Below are positions 16,084 through 25,352 of a stretch of 64,000 nucleotides of DNA, piece after piece. The notes under the pieces are model-generated. The model saw only the letters and a list, made by a program, of their open reading frames with translations. It had not been told where the DNA came from and ran no database searches. Made by a program: the position numbers and the translations under genes. Each line of letters opens with the position of its first letter. The first letter of the stretch is position 1. This DNA is from Glaciecola sp047250385 (lineage in GTDB: Bacteria > Pseudomonadota > Gammaproteobacteria > Enterobacterales > Alteromonadaceae): contig NZ_JBLBVM010000041.1 in NCBI RefSeq assembly GCF_047250385.1, forward strand, positions 1-64,000, given 5' to 3'.

Positions 16084-17208
16084 CTACAACTGTAAATCTC
16101 GCAATTTAAGGATTTGTTGGTTCAACACATCACCATTGCGATCTTTAGCTGTTAAAACAATATTTGAATCAAGCGTATTGTCAGCCCAATTTACAATTAT
16201 TTCACCAAAATTAGTGTCACGCACAACGGCACCTTGTCTGAAGCTATTATCTTCATTTACCACAGAAAAATTGCGAGTGATATCACTAGAAGTGAAGTCC
16301 CAAATTGGGTAAGGCACACTATGCCCAAGTTGACCTTCATCTTTTGAAATTTCCATTAGATGACGATCACCGCTGATAAATACGATGCCATTCGCTTTTT
16401 TATCTGAGATTAGTTGATACATGCGATCACGTTCATGCGGGAACAATCCCCAACCTTCCCATGAATGTTCGTATGCAACGATTTGAATGCTGGTCACAAT
16501 AAAGCGTACATCTGCAGGTTTTTCTAGCTCTTGCGCCAACCATTGCCATTGCTTTTCACCCAGTATCGTAGAGCTTGTATCTTGGTTTACCAAATACGGT
16601 CCTTTGTTTTGGGGCCTTCCTGCAGGATTTTTCACTAACTCGTCTCGATGGTAACGTGTATCAAGCATGATCACTTGAACTTTACGTCCCGCGTCCTCAA
16701 CGATTCGAGAATGGTAAATGCCTTCTTGCTGGCGAATTGGGTCATCTTTTGCAAACTCAAAGAAATCTAAAAAAGCTTCTTGGCTTTCTTTCTTTAATAC
16801 GAATTCTTTTCCACCATCATTCTTCCCATAATCATGATCATCCCAAGTGCCTAACATCATCGGAACTTGGGCTCTGAATGCCGCGAACTCAGGAATGCTA
16901 TTGGCCTCTGCATATGCAGCCTCAAAGCGAGCCTTTGAATTAACAGGTTGCATTCTTCTTTTACCATCAACCTCATACACGTCAGCATAAACATTGTCGC
17001 CAATATACAAAAACACCTCAGGATTAACTTTAGCAATTTCGTTCCATATAGGCTGAGGCTGATCTTGGCGAGCACACGAGGCAAAAGCAAGGGTGAAAAC
17101 CTCGTCTCTTAATGCTGTTTCATGGACGTGTTTTGTTGCACAGCCGTTTATTGAAAGTAGAGAAAATAAGCTGAAGATTATTAAAAAATATCTGCTATTG
17201 AGAAGCAT
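16084..17208 (-). CDS. PhoD-like alkaline phosphatase/phosphodiesterase lipoprotein
   Basis: 374 aa from the ATG at 17208, chosen because AAGGA sits 7 nt upstream and the protein then starts with a proper lipoprotein signal (hydrophobic core, then lipobox SING-C). Codons further upstream are open but give no signal. The body is a metallophosphatase of the alkaline phosphatase D type: FASCARQ, YIGDNVYAD, GTWDDHDYGKND, and ISGDRHLMEI as successive metal-site motifs. Members cleave phosphoesters outside the cytoplasm. The lipoprotein signal predicts attachment to a membrane facing the periplasm. The gene converges on the LysR gene. The substrate is not determinable. Confidence 0.88.
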   Translation of the reverse strand: MLLNSRYFLIIFSLFSLLSINGCATKHVHETALRDEVFTLAFASCARQDQPQPIWNEIAKVNPEVFLYIGDNVYADVYEVDGKRRMQPVNSKARFEAAYAEANSIPEFAAFRAQVPMMLGTWDDHDYGKNDGGKEFVLKKESQEAFLDFFEFAKDDPIRQQEGIYHSRIVEDAGRKVQVIMLDTRYHRDELVKNPAGRPQNKGPYLVNQDTSSTILGEKQWQWLAQELEKPADVRFIVTSIQIVAYEHSWEGWGLFPHERDRMYQLISDKKANGIVFISGDRHLMEISKDEGQLGHSVPYPIWDFTSSDITRNFSVVNEDNSFRQGAVVRDTNFGEIIVNWADNTLDSNIVLTAKDRNGDVLNQQILKLRDLQL

Positions 17209-17503
17209 GTAAACATCCTTGTTAATATGTAACTGTAGAGGAAAATGAAATAAATTTGTTAAAAACGAAATTATTTTTGCACAAGAGAAACGCAAAAATT
17301 GCTAGCAACGAACCTAAAGTACAGTGCAAAAAACTAGCAAAATCAGCTTTAATACTGATCAGTTACTGATAATGGCTTTCAAGTGAAACAAAAATATACG
17401 CCAAATATAGGATAATAAGCAAGGAAAAGAGGCTCTAGAACTTGTCATGACCATTCAGCCTTTTCGTCGTATACTAGCAAAAACAATAAAAAGGTAGGGA
17501 ACC

Positions 17504-19102
17504 ATGACAACTAAATTTACGTCTCTCTTTTCATACAAAGCAGTTATTGCTGGCATTCTTTCTTTGGCATTAAGCCTAAGTGTAAGCACAGCATTTGCAG
17601 CGCCCGGAGCCTCTGCGCCAAACAAACAATCCAGTGAAGGAGATGGTCCATATAATCGACTCATTTTGCGGGCAGTAACTATTGTGAATGGTGAAGGCGC
17701 TCCTGCACGCGGTCCTGTCGACATCGTGATCGAAAAAAACCGTATTACTAGAATTGTCGATGTAGGTCACCCAGGCGTACCCATTAAATCAAAAAATCGT
17801 CCTGAATTGCGTGACGGCGACAAAGAAATGGTTCTCCCTGGTTACTACGTAATGCCGGGCTTTATTGATATGCACGGTCACATTGGAGGTTCTGCAGACA
17901 ACATTCCTGCCGAGTATGTATTTAAATTATGGTTAGGTCACGGTATTACTACTGTGCGCGAACCGGGTAGTTTCAACGGTTTGGACTGGGTACTTGACCA
18001 CGTTAAACGTAGTGAAAAGAACACTATCGTAGCACCACGAATTGTTCCCTATTTAGGCTTTGGAATGGGCAGTGATAAGCCCATTTATACAGCCAAACAA
18101 GCACGCGAGTGGGTGAAGAAAGCAGCCAAGCAAGGCGCAAAAGGTATCAAGTTCTTTGGCGCAACGCCTAAAGTAATGAAAGCCGCTTTTGATGAAGCGA
18201 AGAAACAAAACTTAGGTACGATGATGCATCATGCGCAACTAAACGTGATGAGCATGAATGTTGTCGATTCAGCTAGACTAGGTCTAACCACAATGGAACA
18301 TTGGTATGGATTGCCAGAGGCGCTGTTTGAAGAGCAAGTCATTCAAAATTACCCTGCAACTTACAACTATAACAACGAACAAGACCGATTCTCAGAAGCA
18401 GGTAAATTATGGAAACAAGCTGCACCCTTCGGTTCGGATAAATGGAATGAAGTGCGTGATGAACTTATCGAGTTAGATTTCACTATTAACCCAACGATGA
18501 CTATATACCAAGCTAGCCGTGACTTGATGCGTGAGCGCAATGCTGATTGGCACGATGAATATACCCTGCCGACTCTTTGGGATTTCTTTACACCAAGTCG
18601 TTATGCACACGGTTCTTACTGGTTTGATTGGACCACTGATGAAGAAATTGCGTGGAAAGAAAACTACCGTATTTGGATGCAGTTTCTAAATGACTTTAAA
18701 AACAACGGCGGTCGCGTGACTACAGGGTCTGACTCGGGTTACATTTATAAGATATACGGCTTTGGTTACATTAGCGAGTTAGAGCTTTTGCGTGAGGCAG
18801 GCTTCAATCCTTATGAAGTGATCCAAGCAGCAACTTTAAATGGCGCTCAAGCACTCGGCATGGACGATGAAATTGGTTCGATTAGTATTGGCAAGCTAGC
18901 CGACATGGTCATAATCAAAGAAAACCCATTACGCAACTTCAAGGTACTTTATGGCACAGGTCATTATCAACTTGATGAGAACAACCAGCCTACTAACCGT
19001 GGTGGCGTTGATTACACCATCAAAGATGGCATTGTGTATGATGCCAAAGCACTATTAAATGACGTAAAAGTAATGGTCAAAGCAGCGAAAGAGAGCAAGT
19101 AA
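17504..19102 (+). CDS. Exported amidohydrolase-family metal-dependent hydrolase
   Basis: 532 aa. The N-terminal signal peptide is about residues 1-32 (hydrophobic ILSLALSLSVSTAFA, cleavage near AFA-APG). The amidohydrolase fold has its first metal-binding motif in MPGFIDMHGHIGG, later catalytic histidines in MMHHAQLNVMSM and TMEHWYG, and a catalytic Asp in TGSDSGYIYK. The C terminus returns to the beta-sandwich (IGSISIGKLADMVIIKENPL), typical of imidazolonepropionase or dipeptidase-like members. The family hydrolyses amide or ester bonds in cyclic or peptide-like compounds; the exact substrate cannot be read. The start at 17504 is preceded by AAAGGTAGGGA. It reads towards, and is convergent with, the 12-gene operon. 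Confidence 0.88.
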   Translation: MTTKFTSLFSYKAVIAGILSLALSLSVSTAFAAPGASAPNKQSSEGDGPYNRLILRAVTIVNGEGAPARGPVDIVIEKNRITRIVDVGHPGVPIKSKNRPELRDGDKEMVLPGYYVMPGFIDMHGHIGGSADNIPAEYVFKLWLGHGITTVREPGSFNGLDWVLDHVKRSEKNTIVAPRIVPYLGFGMGSDKPIYTAKQAREWVKKAAKQGAKGIKFFGATPKVMKAAFDEAKKQNLGTMMHHAQLNVMSMNVVDSARLGLTTMEHWYGLPEALFEEQVIQNYPATYNYNNEQDRFSEAGKLWKQAAPFGSDKWNEVRDELIELDFTINPTMTIYQASRDLMRERNADWHDEYTLPTLWDFFTPSRYAHGSYWFDWTTDEEIAWKENYRIWMQFLNDFKNNGGRVTTGSDSGYIYKIYGFGYISELELLREAGFNPYEVIQAATLNGAQALGMDDEIGSISIGKLADMVIIKENPLRNFKVLYGTGHYQLDENNQPTNRGGVDYTIKDGIVYDAKALLNDVKVMVKAAKESK

Positions 19103-19164
19103 CGGAGCCGAGCAAGTAGCGAAGTTAATAGTTAACAAAGCTATTAATTAGCCATACATCGTAT

Positions 19165-19213
19165 TGCCACTGTCGTTTCGTTGAGCTAGTTCCTTAGCTC
19201 GTCGGCAGTGGCA
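19165..19213. terminator. Hairpin between amidohydrolase and the 12-gene operon
   Basis: TGCCACTG (19165-19172) pairs with CAGTGGCA (19206-19213), with an inner stem GAGCTA/TAGCTC (19183-19188/19195-19200). It sits between two convergent genes and could end transcription from either side, although no long T-run follows it. Confidence 0.55.
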
Positions 19214-19258
19214 CTCACATTGAAAGCAAAACAAGGCACTTCTTTTTGCAAGCTAACG

Positions 19259-21448
19259 CTAAGCAATAACGCTATCGATAGCTTCTTGCATAGATTCTCT
19301 ATTAGAACGATCAGTGATCTGGTCGATACCAAATAATGCCTCTAATGCTGGTCTAGCAGCATTCGTCATGTCTTGAATTTCCACTGAATGATGGTAAAGC
19401 TCAACTTCAAGAAACTTCCTATTGAGCACACCACCATGACCGCTTCCATTTCTGCAAAAACGACTAAACTTAGGTTGCTCTTTTAGGTTTTGAACCAAGG
19501 CTTCGAATAGTGCGTCACTATTTGTGTCACCGGTAATCCAACTTAGCACACCGGCGACTATGGCGAGTACAAATGATAAGACTAGTAACACCTCCCCAAT
19601 TCCAGCCCAAGAGGTGATAACCCCCATAACTGCCAACCAACCTGCTACAGCTAACAATCCGCTTGCGACACCAATAAAGGCAATAGTTGCGCCTGTGTAG
19701 TCTTGAGTGTTGTACTCTTCATAAAGTACAGCACTGCTCGACACCGTTGCTGCAATTGCCGCAAACAACCCTAAGCGATTACTTAATGAAGCTCCAGGTG
19801 CCAGTTGAGCAATTCGCCCACTATTACGCATGGCGACACCCACACTCAAAAGCGTATTTGCTGCGGTGCCAGCGACATCTGCGGCGAGCCGTATTCGCGT
19901 GCTAATACTTGCTTCATTCCATTGACTTGCTTGACAAACAGCGTTTAGGAATAGAAACCCACTAACGACTGACATAAACACGCCCCACCCGGGCGAGTTC
20001 ATCACTTCGCTATTTACTATATTGGAACTTCCTCTTTTAAGGCTTGCGCGCCATGTCATCAACTCATTAGCATCAGAAGTTCTTAACATTCTTGAGAATG
20101 CAGGCATATTGTCGTCGGTGACGCCTAACAAACGACCCAAAGTCGTGCTCGCATTATTTTGGAATAACAAAGCGAATGCTCTTTGACCTGCCCCAATTTT
20201 AATGGTGATGGAAATAGATGACTCAATTGCAACCATTAACAAGGAAGGTGGGCCCGGTAAATTCCCAGCAATCGTAGGGATATAGCTCAACCACGCGGCA
20301 GCAGCGCCAATACCAGTCCGAAAACGTGCAAAGGTAGCTTGCGTTGGCTCATTGTCATTTTGTTGAGCAATAAATTCCAATACCGGCATTAAGCCGTTGC
20401 GAATAAAGTCTTCCCCACGACGACTGCGACATAACACGCGATAGCAACCACTTAATTTTTGGCATGCTTCGTTGATATAGCTTGGTAGTACAGTATTTTC
20501 TTGCGCTACAATCGCAGCAATCGCTTGGTTTAACTCACTATCTGGATTTTGTAGATGTTCGTACAGGCTATTACTTAAGTTTCTTATTTGGCGTTGTTGC
20601 TGAGCAATAGTCTGTGTTGGTTCTGAAGTGAACTTGTCATGCGCTTCATCTTTAAGCGCGACAATTTTTGCTTGCAGCGTGTTGTAATCACTACTATCAA
20701 TTGAGGATGCAGGCGTGCGTTCTGCTATCGCCATAAAATTATGCATTACATTGATAATGCCAGCCTCTTGTTGATATGGCACCAACAGCTCACCACAGCG
20801 CTCGCTTATGCGGCTCAAGTTTCGAGCAACCTCCAGCACCACGTCTAAAGCACTATCTAAACGCCCTATCGCGCCAGTTACACGACCAGTCACCAATGCA
20901 GTTCGACGATTCACGACAGACTCTTGAAACTCTGGAGAACGAGGAAGCAGCACTCTTCTATTTTGCCTTCTAGGCAAACGCCAACGATGATAACGAGGAA
21001 TATTTTCATCTGGCGAGCCATTCATTACATCTCTTAATGTTAGAATTTTTTGCGCCCTATCAGTCTCATTACCGTTGATAATGCTCCGGTAAAGGTAGTC
21101 GATAACGTGTCTATTAGGTCCTTGGTGCCAATTCAAAATATAATTGAACACTTGACGTCGTTCCATTTGTAAGGCGGTTGCAAGCTCACCGATGGTCGTC
21201 TGTGGAAACTCTGATAACTCGACTCTAACCAAAGCCAATGAACCTTGTCGATAAGGCACTGAATGCAAATAAACACCCGCGACATGAGTACTTGGATTTC
21301 CCTCTGTATTCCTGACCGCTTCCATTTGCTGATTAAGAATTTCAGATTCGTTTACGCCATTTCCTAAGCAAACCAAATTACTCGCTATGTCTGCGCCAGG
21401 GCTATAAACATCCTCTTCGGTGATTGGACACTCTTGTGTTTCGCACAT
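19259..21448 (-). CDS. 729-aa protein with hydrophobic C-terminal region, last gene of 12-gene operon
   Basis: No family recognised. The N-terminal ~380 residues are soluble and mostly helical. Hydrophobic, Gly/Ala-rich segments follow at about 486-506, 559-577 and an almost continuous stretch at 586-640, then a soluble tail of ~90 residues. There is no signal peptide. The plan (soluble part plus a glycine-rich hydrophobic hairpin-like region) is reminiscent of pore-forming bacterial effectors such as colicins or VasX-like toxins, but no motif proves that. Alternatively it is an inner-membrane anchor of the complex made by the upstream genes. It is the longest and last cistron, 47 nt after the small acidic-tailed gene. 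Confidence 0.8.
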   Translation of the reverse strand: MCETQECPITEEDVYSPGADIASNLVCLGNGVNESEILNQQMEAVRNTEGNPSTHVAGVYLHSVPYRQGSLALVRVELSEFPQTTIGELATALQMERRQVFNYILNWHQGPNRHVIDYLYRSIINGNETDRAQKILTLRDVMNGSPDENIPRYHRWRLPRRQNRRVLLPRSPEFQESVVNRRTALVTGRVTGAIGRLDSALDVVLEVARNLSRISERCGELLVPYQQEAGIINVMHNFMAIAERTPASSIDSSDYNTLQAKIVALKDEAHDKFTSEPTQTIAQQQRQIRNLSNSLYEHLQNPDSELNQAIAAIVAQENTVLPSYINEACQKLSGCYRVLCRSRRGEDFIRNGLMPVLEFIAQQNDNEPTQATFARFRTGIGAAAAWLSYIPTIAGNLPGPPSLLMVAIESSISITIKIGAGQRAFALLFQNNASTTLGRLLGVTDDNMPAFSRMLRTSDANELMTWRASLKRGSSNIVNSEVMNSPGWGVFMSVVSGFLFLNAVCQASQWNEASISTRIRLAADVAGTAANTLLSVGVAMRNSGRIAQLAPGASLSNRLGLFAAIAATVSSSAVLYEEYNTQDYTGATIAFIGVASGLLAVAGWLAVMGVITSWAGIGEVLLVLSFVLAIVAGVLSWITGDTNSDALFEALVQNLKEQPKFSRFCRNGSGHGGVLNRKFLEVELYHHSVEIQDMTNAARPALEALFGIDQITDRSNRESMQEAIDSVIA

Positions 21449-21495
21449 AAATATTTTTCCTTACTGGGACCATCTATTAGGACCATCCTAGCCGT

Positions 21496-21855
21496 TCATT
21501 CAGGATCAGGTTCTGGATCAGAGTCATCATCTTCGTCGATATCATCAGTATCAAATTCACTTAAATCCGGTTCGCTTAAATCACCTCTTAAAGGTAAGTC
21601 TTGCGATTGCCCCACCAAGCTACTGAGTTCACCAACGTTGATATTGGGCATATTTCGAAGCAATTGAAGCGAAGCCAACATCTGCCCGAAACCTGATTGG
21701 TTGGGTAAGCTACTGTTCATACTAGAAATTTCACCCGCTCTTCCCAAACCTCTGGCAATAGGGCTAGGTAAGCCAAATCCGCTTCCTGCTGGTGCGTTTT
21801 GATTACTCGCGATTTGTCGCATAACTTGCGATATTCTTCTTCCGCTTGATGACAT
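21496..21855 (-). CDS. 119-aa protein with acidic DP/EP-rich tail (12-gene operon)
   Basis: A small, low-complexity protein, not recognised. The N terminus is basic and Ser/Gly-rich (SSSGRRISQVMRQ), with a mid-region containing LASLQLLRNMP and SSLVGQSQDLPL. The last ~35 residues are very acidic, ending in DSDPEPDPE, a motif it shares with the longer EP-repeat tail of the 205-aa protein in the same operon. It is probably disordered and possibly an adaptor. It sits between the PASTA fusion gene (39 nt gap) and the 729-aa gene (47 nt gap). Confidence 0.75.
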   Translation of the reverse strand: MSSSGRRISQVMRQIASNQNAPAGSGFGLPSPIARGLGRAGEISSMNSSLPNQSGFGQMLASLQLLRNMPNINVGELSSLVGQSQDLPLRGDLSEPDLSEFDTDDIDEDDDSDPEPDPE

Positions 21856-21893
21856 TATTTTTCCCCATTAATAAGTACTAAAAAGCACTTGCA

Positions 21894-22463
21894 CTATTTC
21901 AAGGCTATCGCTGTTTCAGATTCAATAAATTCACCGGCTGCTGGGGTGGTTTTTGTGATAACCGTATTGTCTTTCATGCTCGCAGGGCTTGTGAACTCAA
22001 GTCCTAAACGCGCTAAAATAATTTTTGCTGAAGCGAAACTCATGCCAATAATGTTCGGCACAATTTCCATGCTGTCCATTTGTACCGGCGCTGGCACAGG
22101 GGCAAATTTAATTTTTAAGGTGCTACTAGCCTGCATTTTATAGTCGTATTGATTTTGATAGCTGGCATCCACGGTCGCACCAAATAACTGAGTTTTTCTT
22201 GTACCGGAGCGAGTGTTTGTTTGCCCAACAGTGAGCGCGATATTAATTTCGGCATGTGCTTCGGGAATGACGTACCAACTAGGACGGTATCCGATATTGC
22301 GCAACTCCTTAACGACATCGTCTTCGAGCGAATATATCATCTTCATATTTTCAATTGTTTTCGCGTCTATAGCATACTGCGCCTGAGCAATCCCCATTCC
22401 CATTTCTGAGATGATGTCGCCCAATGGAGCAGAAAGTACTTGCGATAGTGGGTTAGAAGCCAT
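21894..22463 (-). CDS. DUF2589-like protein fused to a PASTA domain (12-gene operon)
   Basis: 189 aa. Residues 12-40 carry the operon's family motif (APLGDIISEMGMGIAQAQYAID) and residues 57-75 the second block, here IGYRPSWYVIPEAHAEINI instead of LGF-P-FY-FTE. The third block, DASYQNQYDYKMQASS, leads to PVPAP. From about residue 133 to the end there is one PASTA domain (VPNIIGMSFASAKIILARLG ... TPAAGEFI). PASTA domains usually occur outside the cytoplasm on peptidoglycan-binding proteins, yet no signal peptide is seen here. The gene follows the other PASTA protein with no gap (start at 22463, upstream stop at 22464). Confidence 0.8.
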   Translation of the reverse strand: MASNPLSQVLSAPLGDIISEMGMGIAQAQYAIDAKTIENMKMIYSLEDDVVKELRNIGYRPSWYVIPEAHAEINIALTVGQTNTRSGTRKTQLFGATVDASYQNQYDYKMQASSTLKIKFAPVPAPVQMDSMEIVPNIIGMSFASAKIILARLGLEFTSPASMKDNTVITKTTPAAGEFIESETAIALK

Positions 22464-23666
22464 TTACGATTCTCCTGAGAATACGCCGATGATAAGTGAG
22501 ATATCATTTGGGTTAGTCACATTTTTTCCTGAGGCTGGATGCTGCTGAATTACCTGCCCTGCGAGATTAGGTTGCTTTTCAATTTGTTCCTGACTGAGCT
22601 GTTGTTGATAAACGCTCGCTCGCAGTCCAATTTCTGACAGTTTGCGCAACGCCATGGATTCCGTATAGCCAGTCAGTTTTGGCATTTTCGATACCGGCGC
22701 ATCGTTTGCCTCGCCAGCGCTCGGTCTAGCGTTACCGCGGTCTGCTAAATTGAATTCTATAACCGACAGCATTTCTGGCTGAATAACTTTGAACTCGTTG
22801 GCGTTTTTAATTAGCCTAACTTCATCCTCTTTTTCGCCTGATAATACTTTTAATGTCATTTTCACATCACTAATGCGAAAGCGGCCTTCACTTTCACCTT
22901 TCTCATCCGCCTTATTAACGGCTTTAACGGCTTGCATGTATACCGCCTCGGCTTTCATGCTTGTGGTAGCGAGTTTTGGGTTTTTGCCAGGAGCAAGGCT
23001 TTCAATTCCAGGCTTAATTGTTGCATTACCTTTTAGTCCAGCTAAATCGGCACGCACGCTCAGTAGCTCTTTTCGTTGCGTCTCTTTTAGCGCTTCACTT
23101 GCAGCTAAACGTTCAGCCAAAGTTTTGTTTTTCTCTTGTTGTGCTTTCTTCTCTGTTTGAACCTTTTCAACCTCTTTCTTTTTAAGGTTTAATTCGGCCA
23201 AGTGTTTCGCCTTTTCTTCGTTCACTGTTTTCAGTTGTAGGGCTAAAGCTGTTTTTTCGTTTTCAATTAACTTTATTTTATTCGTATCCACAGCCGCCGC
23301 GGGCTTCGCTGCTGTCATGTTTGCCATACCGAAAAAACGCATGCTACCAACACTGACTGCTTGTACTGTATTGATATTGACTGAACCAAAGTCAATCAAC
23401 GCAGCTGTATAGGTTTTTGGTAAAGCCGTAAGATTTTGCCACTTGTTGTTTACAATCGCTTTTAACAAGACCCTTGGTAGAAAACCACCGACTTCAGTAC
23501 TAGACGTGAATGAAGCCTGGCCTTTAACATTGGTTGTGCCTTTCGCCACCTGCACTGGACGAACTCTGCCACGAATATGTTGATAGAAAAATAGCGCAAC
23601 CGATGTGTTCGCAATGGGCTTTTTATCGTTATTGTTTATTAAAGTCGCTTTTATAGTAATCGGCAT
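22464..23666 (-). CDS. Beta-sandwich/coiled-coil/PASTA protein (12-gene operon)
   Basis: 400 aa with four parts. Residues 1-110 are beta-rich and resemble a transthyretin/Ig-like module (KATLINNNDKKPIANTSVAL). Residues ~127-212 are a charged coiled coil. Residues ~233-306 form a compact module (AVYMQAVKAVNKADE, FRISDVKMTLKVLSG) that recalls the trypco2-type small domains of conflict systems, at low confidence. Residues ~328-394 are a PASTA domain (MPKLTGYTESMALRKLSEIG ... QQHPASGKNV). There is no signal peptide. The plan suggests a scaffold linking the operon's paralogues to something else. It is in tight array with its neighbours (12 nt after the upstream gene, 0 nt before the next). Confidence 0.78.
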   Translation of the reverse strand: MPITIKATLINNNDKKPIANTSVALFFYQHIRGRVRPVQVAKGTTNVKGQASFTSSTEVGGFLPRVLLKAIVNNKWQNLTALPKTYTAALIDFGSVNINTVQAVSVGSMRFFGMANMTAAKPAAAVDTNKIKLIENEKTALALQLKTVNEEKAKHLAELNLKKKEVEKVQTEKKAQQEKNKTLAERLAASEALKETQRKELLSVRADLAGLKGNATIKPGIESLAPGKNPKLATTSMKAEAVYMQAVKAVNKADEKGESEGRFRISDVKMTLKVLSGEKEDEVRLIKNANEFKVIQPEMLSVIEFNLADRGNARPSAGEANDAPVSKMPKLTGYTESMALRKLSEIGLRASVYQQQLSQEQIEKQPNLAGQVIQQHPASGKNVTNPNDISLIIGVFSGES

Positions 23667-23678
23667 GATTTTTGTCCC

Positions 23679-24329
23679 TTATTCAAATCTGAACAGTAAG
23701 GTTTCAGTCGCACTTGAAAAATCAGCGATGATTGCAATCAGGTTGCCCTTCGTTTCTTGGGCTGAGATGACGAGATTAGCCTCCGCTTCCCCTTGCTCAT
23801 TCAATATGACTTCCGACAAGCTCAGTTGAGTACCTGGCTTTAGTTCTTGTGCCCGCCCCTCTTGTTTATTGAGTTTGCTCGACAACTCTCTATCCACATT
23901 AAGTTCGACCGAAGCGCCAAACATCGGGTTTCCGTCGGAAGTGAAGCCTTTCACTACCACTTTTGCGTTTCGCGCCGTCGTTTTACTAGCACTTATTGTT
24001 AACTTCGGCATGGGCAACCCAGCACCGGCTGGTGTCGCAATCATCGTACCTTTAATAATACTACTGGCACTTTCACTTTGATTAGTTGTTGTTTTGCCAC
24101 TGGGTAAAAACTTTAAACGCGACTTGTTGCTCCCTTCACTACTTTGCGTGGCAGTCATCTCCAGATGTAATTCAAATTCCATCTTTGGAATATGATAAAT
24201 CATGGTCTCCTGACCCATTGCATTTGAGACAGGCGAGCGATTAAGGCGGTTCTGGGCTTGTGCAAGTCCGTCGGCCAAATTAATTAAGAAATCATCGAGA
24301 TTCTCACCTGTTTTAATGTTGTCAGCCAT
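23679..24329 (-). CDS. Divergent DUF2589-like protein with Ig-like C-terminal domain (12-gene operon)
   Basis: 216 aa. The N terminus keeps a shortened form of the family's first helix (DGLAQAQNRLN) and the second block (MIYHIPKMEFELHLEM, compare FYHFTETEMEFKVTI in the 205-aa paralogue). The usual third block is lost. About residues 105-216 form a beta-sandwich (PKLTISASKTTARNAKVVVKG, then MFGASVELNV, then EAEANLVIS), like bacterial Ig/CARDB-type modules. So this member exchanged its C-terminal half for an Ig-like domain. It lies between the coiled-coil gene and the PASTA/coiled-coil gene, with 12-nt gaps on both sides. Confidence 0.75.
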   Translation of the reverse strand: MADNIKTGENLDDFLINLADGLAQAQNRLNRSPVSNAMGQETMIYHIPKMEFELHLEMTATQSSEGSNKSRLKFLPSGKTTTNQSESASSIIKGTMIATPAGAGLPMPKLTISASKTTARNAKVVVKGFTSDGNPMFGASVELNVDRELSSKLNKQEGRAQELKPGTQLSLSEVILNEQGEAEANLVISAQETKGNLIAIIADFSSATETLLFRFE

Positions 24330-24341
24330 TCTTTCAATTCC

Positions 24342-25343
24342 TTATTTATCAAATTCGGCCCGTTGTTCGCGACGCCTTTGTATGGCTTCTGCTTTGCGGC
24401 GGGCCTCTCGCTCCTGTTGATTGATTTCCTGTCGACGCATTTGACGTGAATTTCTTAATGCGTCTTCTTTCTTGTTAAGTTCCTGCTGAGAGAGTTGGGC
24501 ATTCCTTTTCAGTTTATTCAGTCTTGCCTGAGTTAAACTCTCTCGCTTTCGTTGTTCAATGCGCTCTTGCTCTAGCTTTTCACGTTTTGTTGTTTTGCTT
24601 TGCTCGATTAATGTTTGGCGCTTATTGTCCAACACTTCTTCGTGGGCGCGTCTTTCCTCAATTTCGCTTCTAACGCTGCTCTGAAGTAAGCCCTTTCGTG
24701 TGTTGCTCCTTTGTAAGTTTTCAAATACTTCCTTTTGCTCTTGATGTGTTTTCATGATGCTTGCTAAGCGTTGTCTTTGTCGCAACTCTAGCCTTTGCTG
24801 CTCTTCCTTTTCCTTAGCTTTCTGTTTCGCTAATTGCTCATTCTTTCGAAACGTTGATTGCAGCTCAGCCTCCAGCGTTTTGCTTTTCGCTAGGGAACGC
24901 TGGTTTGCTAAATCGCGCAAGCGTTCTTGCTTCAACTGTTCATTTCGTAAGACTTGCTTTTCACCCAATTTAGCGTTCTCAAGTCTGCGTTTATCTAGCA
25001 TCCGCAGGCGCTCTTCATAACGCACTCGCTTTCGATCCTTAATACGGCTTTGGACTGTATGTTGTGGAAACCCAAATCGCTGTTCATTCCAATTTTTATT
25101 GTCTTCAGCAGGCGCTTTTCCTGTAAGGGAATCCAAATTTTGCTTTAATTCAATGTGCTCCTTCACTAACTCTTTTACTTGCTCGGACACATCATCCCGC
25201 TGCAGCAATTCACTTAGCTCTTTTGCAGATTCAGCTTGTTCGCTTGATGGCTGCTTAACGAAGTCAACTGCAATAGCAGGCTCAGATGGCTTATCCTCCT
25301 TCTCTAATAAAGAAGTCCAGTCGAGATAATTATCAGACATCAC
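24342..25343 (-). CDS. Long charged coiled-coil protein (12-gene operon)
   Basis: 333 aa. After an acidic ~60-residue N-terminal segment (WTSLLEKEDKPSEP), nearly all of residues 90-333 is Arg/Lys/Glu/Gln-rich helix with heptad character (for example ENAKLGEKQVLRNEQLKQ, RREQRAEFDK at the end). It is predicted to be a long, basic coiled-coil rod. There is no catalytic motif and no signal peptide. Proteins of this look act as scaffolds, rulers or linkers; nothing more can be read. It sits in the middle of the operon, 9 nt after a DUF2589-like gene. Confidence 0.78.
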   Translation of the reverse strand: MMSDNYLDWTSLLEKEDKPSEPAIAVDFVKQPSSEQAESAKELSELLQRDDVSEQVKELVKEHIELKQNLDSLTGKAPAEDNKNWNEQRFGFPQHTVQSRIKDRKRVRYEERLRMLDKRRLENAKLGEKQVLRNEQLKQERLRDLANQRSLAKSKTLEAELQSTFRKNEQLAKQKAKEKEEQQRLELRQRQRLASIMKTHQEQKEVFENLQRSNTRKGLLQSSVRSEIEERRAHEEVLDNKRQTLIEQSKTTKREKLEQERIEQRKRESLTQARLNKLKRNAQLSQQELNKKEDALRNSRQMRRQEINQQEREARRKAEAIQRRREQRAEFDK

Positions 25344-25352
25344 ATAGCTCGT

